DNA from: Ichthyophonus hoferi
Taxonomy: Eukaryota > Opisthokonta > Ichthyosporea > Ichthyophonida > Ichthyophonidae
DNA: 40,007 bases
NCBI GenBank assembly: GCA_002751075.1
Contig: NAOQ01000209.1
Coordinates: 66,191 to 106,197, forward strand
Direction of reading: 5' to 3'
This document shows, piece by piece, positions 24,016 through 35,230 of the stretch (the stretch's first letter is position 1; each line of letters starts with the position of its first letter). The translations under genes were made by a program, and so were the position numbers. The notes beneath the pieces are model-generated. The model was not told where the DNA came from and ran no database searches. It worked only from the letters and a program-made list of their open reading frames with translations.

Positions 24016-24866
24016 GCACCAAGAGATAAAATGTTCCTGATAGAATGTGTGTTCCTGATGCCATCTTAGGATGAAATAATAGGTTAGGGCAGATAAACTA
24101 TATATGGTTATTATTTCAGGTCAATGATTGGATATTCAACTTTACACATTATTAGTAATGGAATCTTAATCTTGCTGGATTACCTCGCAGATTAAAATAA
24201 TTTAGCTATTGGGTATCAGATTGAAAGTGTTATAATAGGATAAACCATAAAACTACACAAATTTAATGCTTTTTTCGATTGAATAATATATAAACTCGGT
24301 TTGGCAACTTGAATGACCCAAATCTTGAAAAGGATTCAGGCTACGTTAATTAGTATCAAATATAGAAATAAAGACATAATTGCCGATCATGCAAGATTAT
24401 GCAATATGACCGATATGCAATTATATTGATGTATTAATATCATTGATACTCTAAGAGCGACCGACCAATCAGCCTATTTTTAATTTTTTGTTTTGTTTTA
24501 AAATCTTTAGACGATATAGGCATATCATGCGTCTTTATTATTATTTATTAGTGTTTATCACACGAGTTGACTAAATACAATTATATATATATATATATAT
24601 ATATATAATGAATATAGTGAGAAATCCGGGTACGCATAAGAGAATACGGGCGACCTTGAAACTTATGCCAGAATAAGCTGTATTAGCATAGTTCTTACTT
24701 ATAGATCGTATATAAGTGTACTTATAGTATACCCTGTGGCCAATCCCTATTGGATGTTGTTTCGCCAATCATGTGATTAGTGCATCAATTTACACTTTCC
24801 CCTCTCCATCACAATATTTATAGTAGAGTCTCAAATCTAAGCTATTTTACAACAAAAAAAAGTGAT
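24016..24866. other. DNA upstream of the receptor kinase gene
   Basis: AT-rich, with a (TA)n tract at about 24582-24607. The RTK promoter and 5' untranslated region are expected here or just upstream, but no TATA box or other element can be singled out from the AT background. Confidence 0.45.
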
Positions 24867-24986
24867 ATGTACTTAGTCATTACGACGGTTACTACTTTCA
24901 TCACCTTGCTTATCACTGAAAATATACGCAATGGGAAGGAACCCCTTTTTATTACCTTTGAGACTGCAATTCCTACTTATGACCCA
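24867..24986 (+). CDS. Tentative RTK first exon with signal peptide
   Basis: The ATG at 24867 opens [17 protein letters not shown], a hydrophobic stretch typical of a cleaved signal peptide, followed by about 23 polar residues. A GTAATT donor after codon 40 is phase 0 and fits an acceptor at 25139-25141 (CAG). The intron would be 155 bp with repeated CTAAC branch-like motifs at about 25078-25096. The frame closes at 25002 if not spliced. The signal peptide is persuasive; the exact junction is not. Confidence 0.5.
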
Positions 24987-27900
24987 GTAATTAGATCTAA
25001 TTAAGTTCTAAATAGTACTCATGATCTCGTACTCATTAATAATGGTTGCGAGACCTATTGACCAATCAAACTCTTGACACTAACCTAACCTAACTACCAG
25101 CCGTAGAAACTATTGCCGCTGTGGCTGGGGCTGGGAACCAGGCTGCACCCCTCTCACCACCCCGACCAATAGCAACTACCATTGAGGTAAAGCCAAAGGA
25201 AGCAATTGGATCAAAATCATCAATGAAATCTGCAATCATGACTATAGTACCCACTACCACTGGCCAGGGCGTCATACAATCGAGACCAATAGAAAAGACT
25301 ACTATCCTTGACGTCATACAACCTAAACCAATAGAAACACAAACAACCACTAGCCCCGCCATCATACAATCTAAACCAATAGAAACACAAACAACCACTA
25401 GCCGCGCCATCATACAACCTAAACCAATAGAAACACAAACAACCACTAGCCGCGCCATCATACATCCTAAACCAATAGAAACAACCACTAGCCATGATGC
25501 CATACCTCCTAGACCAACAACAGTAGCACATGATCCTGTTGTTGCCAATCCTACGTCCACAACAGCAACAGAGAAAGAATCACAGACTACGGTAACCTCT
25601 AAAATACCTCGTCCAATTGTACGGCCAGAGCGGCCAGATCCAGATCATCAATCTACAAGTGAGTCAACTACAACGACTGATGCAATAAAAACTACAACCG
25701 TAGCAGTGAAGGAACCATTATCTGTAGCAACAGCATCCTCTCAGTTACTTTCGTCAACTCAGCATGAGAGTGTACCTACAATTGAATCAAAATCCATAAC
25801 CACAAAACCTACAGGCACATCGGCTACTACTACTACTACTAAATCAATGGTTATATTACCACCACCTCTAACGAGGGAAACAACTACACTTCTTTCATCA
25901 GTCACCTCTACCTCCTCTTTCGAAACAATGGCGACTACTACAACAACAACACATGACCTTGTCCCATTTATAGGTTCCATATCATCCATGACTACCACAG
26001 CTACTCCCAGTGCCACTCTGATAGCCACAACCAGTAGGTATTTCTTTTGTTTTCATTTGTTACTGTATTTTAATGTGTACGCGTGAACCCTTGTATGTTT
26101 TTAAATATATTTCTATGTTTCTATATATACATTGAATACTCCTGGTTAAATCAGAAGAAATACATTGATGGATGAGTCGAGATGTGAAAGAAAGAAGCAG
26201 CATTCAGATACGTACATATGTACATATATACATAGATAGATCGATATTAATATTTTTTGTTAGCGATATGCGCATTGCCCATTCCAGCGGGCCTGATACA
26301 TTCCTACTCTCATCCCTCTCATCATCATCTCTCTACTCAGATCGTGGTTACTACTACTAACACAATAGCAATAACCGTACGAAGTATACGTGTATTATTG
26401 AACAACACTAATAGCAGATTAACAGACTTGAGGTAGCTTCCCTTCAGCCATTAATAACAACTTTGTTACAAGATCGCCAATTTTAATAAACTTTATATTT
26501 GCCAACTATTATTACAATTAAGTCAGATAACACTACAGATAAGACAGTTACCACGATTGATAAATCACTCATGGCTAAATATAAGTCAGCTATAACTCAG
26601 CTTTATATATGCACAGACAAACTAGATAGTTCTAGTCAATCCTACAATAATTGTCAAGTCATTAGATAGTACCCATAAGGCAATTATACCTATAACTAAT
26701 GCACATAGATTTTCAACCATCAATTAGTTTCATGCCTTCAATAATGTAATAACCGCTCTAGATAGTATATAGTATAAGTTCCACTACTGCCAATCTAGCA
26801 ACAGTTATAACCCCAATAGACACATTTAGAAACACTTAACAGATAAGAAACATAATTCAGTATGCATGATCATCTAGCCTTCACGTACTACTAGAAATTA
26901 ACATACAACTATATATTAGATAGAGTCAATTGCAGGTATGACAGCAGCAGCTATAACCAAGTCTACAAATGTAACTCAAATACGTACAGCGACGGATGGA
27001 ATACAAATACACCAATTAGCATTATCTCCTCCACTGCTAATATGGTAATCAATACCCCAAATAAGGAAAATTATGTCCAAGGCAGACAAGCTGGAGTCAG
27101 AAACATACAAACCATATATATTAGCAAAAACGTTCAGATTGATTAGGGAGTTAACTGATTTATACATCCAACCATCCAATCACATCCACAGAGAGACCGA
27201 CTACAACTACAACCAATAATAATTCATCTACATCTACCACTATGGTAATACATGGAGCTACAGCTGAAACTACCTCGAAAACGACAACTCAAAGTACAAC
27301 TACAACCAAAAACATACCGTTAGGTATATCAGCATCTCATACTATAACCCATAGTAAACCAACCACAACAGTACCAATATCTACAGCAACAACTACTAGT
27401 AGACCTCCAACTACTACTATATCTACAACTACTACTAAAATTATACCAATCAAAACCAGATCGAAAGCCAAAATAAAAATAAAAACTATTATATATACAA
27501 CTAGAACTACAACTATATCAGCTACGACTACAATTTTACCGACTAAGACCATCACCAAATCTACTACTACTACTACTACTATACCATCTGGAACTCGTAT
27601 GCATTTGTTTTGTTGTCTCTTTCATGTGTTTCCTTTGATCTATTAATAGAAGTTCAATGCAGTTTATTTTCAATTTTTAATATTGTTAAATGTTCTCTTT
27701 TTTCATTATAAAATGTGTCAGTTGTTTTGTTTTTTTTAGCCTAACCATTTTTCCTACGTAACAACAATACTACCCTAGTATCTTTTTATCTAATCACACA
27801 CAAGACGAAAACAAAGCCTGATTTTATTGTATTTTATCTTGGAACAAATAAATGACTAGCACAGTTTACCGTACTGCACATCTAGCTCATTCCCTTGCCA

Positions 27901-30900
27901 ATTAATAATTATGATAACCACCCAATAGAGACCGGTCAGCATCTATGGTGTGACCAAGGTATTGTCTGTGACGCCAATGCTTCGTGCATAATGACCGAAT
28001 ATCAAACATACGGAGGCAAGAAATCCTATCCAGAATGTGTATGCAACGCTGGCTATTATGGACAAAATGGACGCGGATGCGTTGGTATGTTGTTACTTTC
28101 ACGTCTTTTTACAATTCTTCATATTTTTTTTCTTTACATTGATTACCTACAGGTATATATATATGTATGCATGATATTTTGTATATATGTATGCATGCAT
28201 GTGTGATAGTATGTTTGTATGAATTATGTGATAGTATGAAAATTGTTTTTTGAGTTTTTTCTTGCATTTCTTCTCTCCCCTATTAGTGATTAATTGAACA
28301 AACATCAGTAATCACCCAATTACTAGATTGAACGATTAATCTACTTTCAATTATCAGTGATCTACATTGATCGAGTGATTAATCTTTAATCTACTCTCAA
28401 TCATTGCATCTCACAATCAACACGTATGTTCTAGCCCTAACCAGATCATTTCCGCCTTAAATCATCAAGAGTTATTTTATTTTATTCCATCTAATTTGTT
28501 CAATTGTTCTTTCTTTCGAACTCAATTGCTTTAATTATGATTTATTATTGGATAATCGTAAGAAATAAATATTTAGTGAAAATAATTACTAGTTTTTACC
28601 TGAAGAAAAGCAGGAAATGTACGATTAATATCATTTTACACCTCAAAGGACCAAAGCAAACGATGAAAAAAGGCTTTTTAAAAGCACAATGTAGCCCCTG
28701 TATTATCCTTACACTTTATATCCCCAATCTAGCTGTTGATTGCACACCTTGTCCGGAAGGCTTCTATCTGACCAATTCCTGCACCGAAAGAGACAACCGG
28801 ATCTGTAAAGGTATTTCTATTTATAGGCTTGTGTATACTTGCTTATATATTATTATTATGATTAATATTATTTTCTAATTATTAATAATTTTTTATGCGT
28901 TTTTTCTGTTTTTATGTTTTGATGTTACATAATGAGATTAACGAAAGTCAGATTACGTGTAGTATCGTAACGATAGCCATAATAATCAAAGTCTGTTTTT
29001 TACCGCACCATACTAGTTCTTATCTATAGATTATCCATCTGACCAATAACAACACTACAAAATATCATTAAACTAATAACTGCAACTCTATTATTATCTC
29101 CGTATTTGTATGTACTTTATACTTATGTAAATATAAGTATTTAAGTATTTATAGCTAACCAGTAAAATAATTGATTTAGCCTGTACGCCCAATAGTGCGT
29201 GCTTGAAAGTACGTAACAACTGCACTGCCACATCCAATCTATTGTGTAAAGTATGTCAGGGGAATAAAGCTGGCAGTCAATGCCATTTGAATGGTGAGTT
29301 CGAGTTGTCTATTGTCACGTGTGCCTTGTGATCTGTTGTTATCTACCCATCTTTTTATATTTGGGCATCTGGCTGTATCTGGATATTTATTGGTACGTAT
29401 GGTTATTTATTTACATGATGTATATGTATGGCGTCAGCTGCTTTTTAAAAATTCAAAATATATTATAGAAGCAAACTATCTATATCTATTGGGGTTTTGT
29501 ATTGTAACAAACATATTTAACCAATAGAATAAAAAAGCTTTTTATATGGTTTTATGATGGGCGGAAATTACATATAATTTTACCATCTTAGCTGCCATAG
29601 GTTATTTATAATCATCTCATTGATGTTATTGGCAGTGTAAAGGCGTTACAGTTTAATACAAGCCATAACCTTACCTGTGTGGCCATAAGTTATTCATCTG
29701 TTATGTAATTGGCTAACCAACTGTACTATAAATAGTACTTGCTGTGACGACAGAGAAGGCCTATAACCAATTGGCTCCAAATATAACCTCGTGGGTCAAT
29801 AATCTGGCTATTGCCGCTGGGGTAATTAACTTTTTATTTTCTGCCTGTTGTGCCACCTTCTTTTTTTTCCTTGTCATTAGATTATTATCACTTTCTATTG
29901 TTATTTCTCTTTACCTTTTTATCTATCTCGACATCTGATATAGATCTATGCATTGTATTGGTTATACATATAGCTATTTATCCACCAATCATTTCATCCT
30001 TTTACCATGGCAATCTTCCTCGTATTTGATTGGATAAAACTAGATGGGCGTATATTTTATTTCCTTCCATATATATACATAGATGCTATATATGGTAGCA
30101 TTAATTTGTATTTTCAATGAGTATTGGTTATTATAAAATTGTATATACATACAAGTGCATATTTAGTTAGCCATATATGTAATAAATGACTACGGGACAA
30201 ATGGGTACCTTCTATTGGTGATTGTATTTATAGGTAAGCTGATATAGGCATCTCAGCAAATCCATAAACACTTTTAAAACTTTATAAATACCCCTTCCTA
30301 TACTCATCTCTATCTATGATCAATTATCATTTCTATCTACCTTTTTCTATATCTATCCCTCTCTATCTCTATCTATCTCTAAGCATCTCGCATATTTCAC
30401 ACATGCGTCTTAATATACGATCAAATTACCATATTAGGGAACACGTTTTGATGCGCAGGCGATTAACGTGACAACCAGTGATCCAGTGGTGGCCTATGTA
30501 GGCTTTGTACCGCCGTATGATTATTTCTTTCTCCAGGCTGTAGCCAGTGGCTCACCAGCCATCGATATGCTGGGCGTTTCTAAAGCCCAGGCTTACGATT
30601 CACCTCCCATTTTTAACCGTATGTTGCTTCCATATATGGTGTTTTTATATTATGTTTTCTATATATGAAACATGATCTATTTATAGTCGTATATGTTTTA
30701 TATTAATGTGTATATATTGCTATTATTCTATTATTATCCTTGTATCTGCCAATGTCTATTTCTCATAGATTGAAACCATTTTAAAAGGGAACCATGTACG
30801 CCATGTATATAAATACTAACCAATGATACCACACTACAGCCCGCGACGAAATTCATCCACCTATCCCCGTAAGAGAAACCAAGTTTGAGTAAGTATTCTG

Positions 30901-33900
30901 AATCTGATTGGATGGTTTATGTATTAATTATTGTATGACATTATATCATATCTTCTCGTATTCTATTATATTACGTTGCATTGTACTATTGTATTATGAT
31001 ATACTGTATTATACATAAGCACACATGCCTGCATACCTATACCATATAGCTATACTTCTATCTACATATACCTACTTACATGCCTGTCCCGCTACTACAG
31101 GAAAGTAAATGTTGTCTACGTTGTGATTGGCGTCTGTCTCTTTCTTGCTCTTCTCATTGGTTTTATAATATTCTTCTGCTTACGTTACCGTCGAAAAGTC
31201 AGACGAGAAAAGGCACAATTAAACGAGTAAGTATTGCATATAGAGCCTGCATATATATCATGACGTAGCTATTGGTGACGTAGGGACTGACGAATCTATG
31301 TATATCATGACGTAGCTAATTATGATGTAGGTACTGACTGATCGGCTTCTCTTCTCCCTTCCTATTCTTTCTCTTTCTCTCTATTCAATTTTTTCTTTTT
31401 TAAAATCACAGAAGTCCTATCTTAAAGAGCGAATCAGAGGTAATTGAATTGTTAATGTTTTCTCTTTTATTGGTTTTATTCTACTACTATTATTATAAAT
31501 ATAGAACGAATATTTCAAATGATCTTTTCTGGCATAATTTGCACTGTTCTTGACACATTGATATATAATTTTATTTCATGTTAACAGCCAATATATTTCT
31601 TATTTTAAATATGGACTCCAATTACAATTATCGAGGTCTTTATATTTTAATTCCAACGTTTATTCAATCACCTGCATGAATATTATAAGCAAGGATATTT
31701 AAATCTACCATATTATTGGACTACACAGCTAATATTTTATATTTTTATGACCTTCCTGTCTCCTCTTCCTCTCCTCCCTCTCTTCTTAACTCTCCTTCTC
31801 TCTCTCTGTAGAAAGTTGCCAAGATGGTCTCTCCCACTCCCATGGGTGGATGGGTGTCTCTTAATAGTGTTGGTACCAACAGTATGCAATATGGAAGCCA
31901 CTCGAATGGCAGCCAATCCTCATCACCCTCTATCTTTCACGGGGGATCTCGTCCACTCCCTGGTATCCCTGGTAAGCTATGCATGCTTAGCTTCTAATTT
32001 TAATTTTTAAATGTCTATCCAATAACCGCACGCCTTTATATGTTTTCCTGTCCCGCTTATTGTCCTGACTAGGGGACCTTTATGATTGGTGACTTTATTA
32101 GTTAAACTTTACTTCCCTTTTCCTCTTTCTAAACGAGTCATGGACAATCTAACTTTGTATTGGCCCTCCTTAGATCCTAGAAATGCATTGGATGCCATGT
32201 TCCGCGAGACGGTCCGCCAACAGGATGGGCCCATTGCACCTAACTCTTTTGTTAAACTTCATTTACTAGGAGAGGGGGCATTTGGGTCTGTTTATCAAGG
32301 TAAGGGGATTGGAGCACGCTGTTCACAGGACTATCTTAATGATTATGATTGGTTAAGGTAGAAAGGGCTCTTGCTGCACACTGGGCCAATATTGGTTCCT
32401 TTAAGTATGCTGCATTTTATAGCAATATATTGATTGGCTTCTTAGTCACAGTTACTAGCTCTTCCCTGATAAGTGATTGATCAACCCTGTATCTAGTTTA
32501 CTAATTACCATGGTTACATGATTACTCGATTACTATTGGATTGTGAAAACAGTTTAAATGCACCAGGAGTTGGTTGCTGGACAAGGCAGTAATTAGCTTA
32601 ATGATGACAGTGTAATTGATTAACTGATTGGTCAGTTGCCAAACAAGTTAATTTTATTGACCTGCCATGGCGAAGTTATTAAAAATTAACTATAGTTGAT
32701 CTAATAAGTATCATCGAAATTAATCTTAGAATCTAAAAATGGTACATTGATTATTGTCGCCATATTTAGTTTAATTAATTGCTGATTATTTTCATAGAAA
32801 GTATGACGCTGTCAACGAGATTTAATTGGTTATTAATCAAAGTAACGTAACAAATAAATATTTTTTCTTATTTATTATGGTAATTAACCCATAATGATAA
32901 TTCTTGCTATTCATAGGTGCTTTAAAGGATGGCGATCGACTCTGTCCAGTAGCTGTCAAGCAAATGAAACCTAGCAATTCGGTTGGACTAGACACGTTTA
33001 GAGCTGAAGCGGTATGTATGATTATTACTTTCAAGCTTTTGTTAACCAAACAAAAATGAAATCTTTTATTTGTTATTGTTTTTATTTGATCTATAATTGA
33101 TTTTTGATTTTCCGACTAAATATATATATATTCATCTTTTCTATGATTGCGGGTTGCAGCCTTAGTTTCTTTGCACCATGATAACCATCCAATTGCCATT
33201 TGCCGCTCCAGTTACCAAGGCAACTGTAATATATGATATAATACAAGACTTTTATTAGTCAATTGATATTGATATCGCTCATTATAATTGCCTCAATACC
33301 CCACTGACCTATAATATATACGTTGAGTTTATCAAATATATATATATATATATTTCCATAATTCCATTCTAAAATTATCTAGTTATCTGCATTCCATTCT
33401 TTAATGCTACCACTATCTTTCCAAGTTTCATGTAGTGGCGCTAATTATTCCCACCATTTTATTGTCAGGCACTAATGAAGAGATTAAGTCATCCAAATAT
33501 TGTTCTTTGTATTGGTGCTACTGCTAGTGCCCCCCTCTACATCATCCTTGAGTTGATGCCATTGGGCGATCTCAGTGGTTATTTCCAAAAAAAGTTAGTT
33601 ATAATTGTTCCTAATTGATAATATACATTGGGTTACATGTATTCTAATGTATATATATATCATGTCATAGCATAGCATTCCGTGTTTAGTGTAATCTGAT
33701 CAAATTTATTTGCCAACAATCTATTAATTAGCTCTGGTAATCATAGCATAGTATAATATAATTTAATGCCATCTATGTCATGCCTCTATATCTATTAATC
33801 GCGTCACATCTTCCTTATTTGGTCTTGAACCTTCCATTTTAGGCTATCATCCAATTATTTGGTGCAAACATACATATACTTACATATATTACAACTTTTC

Positions 33901-35194
33901 TTTTTATTTTTGTTTTTATTTGAATATTAACTTATTATTAATATTACTTCCAACCAATCCCACTACTGACGCAGCTCTGTATCTTACTACAGTCAAAAGA
34001 CTAAATTGATTGGGCCATGCGAGAGAGTATGGTATGCCTACCAGATAGCACGTGGTATGAACTATCTGACGTCAAAGGGTATCGTCCATAGAGATCTAGC
34101 TGCCAGAAACTGTATGCTAAGCGAGCCAGTAGGAAGTGTCGGTAAGTAATTATATGAGAAATAACCATTAATGATTGGTACAGTGCAACTGCATATATAG
34201 TAATAATGTAAGAATAATGCACACTCATCCCCTCTCTCTTCCTCTCTCTCTCTCTCAGGCTATCCTGTCTGTAAGATCAGTGACTTTGGATTGTCACGCG
34301 AAGTGGATGGCGACCATGATTATTATCGAATGGAAAGTCAAGGTAATGCTTATGTATTTAATATATATATATATATGTATATGGTTGTTTCCATGTGCGA
34401 TCTCCCATTTCCATTGTCATTTCTCTACTATCACCCAACCCGATTCGACCCGGCTTGTACCTCAGGATAATTCCTTTTTATATTCTCTTGCCTGGCTTCA
34501 ATATATGTCATTCACTCTTATCTATATACAGCTTTATTTATCTAATATCTATTTATATCCATCAATCCATAGGAAAGGTTCCAGTGCCATGGCTTGCGAT
34601 TGAGACACTTAAAGAACGGAAGTTCAATGAAAAGACAGATGTATGGGCCTATGGCGTCACGTTATGGGAGATATACACCAATTGCAGTGAGCTACCATAT
34701 GCGGCATCAGGCATTAGTGTATGTATATGTATATGTATATTTATGTTTATGTTTATGTATGGTTTATATGCATAAAGATATGCACATACTATCATACATA
34801 CATAACTACATAGCCATCTGCCTACCTACACACATACCAAGCCAAGCCATTTAACCCTCTTCCCTTCCTCTCTGCAGCTATTTACCCTAGTAGCGTCGCT
34901 TGACAGTGGCTACCGATTACCGCAGCCTGAGATCTGTCCCCTTAATGTATATAATGTAGTTACGTCTTGTTGGCATAGGGACCCTACGGAGCGTCCAACC
35001 TTTGCCTCTATATCTGATAAGACTGCTGACATGTTTGTGGCGACTTCTCCTTTCCCTGTGTGTAAACAGGTGCGTATTATATATATTATTTATAGCTTGT
35101 TTGTTGCCTGCATAGGTTTTCTGTTGTTATTATTTGTTATTGTTACTAGTACTATTACTTGTACGATTATTATTATGAGTAGTATTCTTATTAC

Positions 35195-35230
<36 letters not shown>

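Noticed and set aside
25090-25560. Minus-strand open frames opposite the RTK mucin exon, including one that looks like a Val/Gly-rich repeat protein
   Set aside because: They are the antisense reading of the 48-bp repeat in the mucin exon; the sense strand is supported by splicing into EGF and kinase exons.
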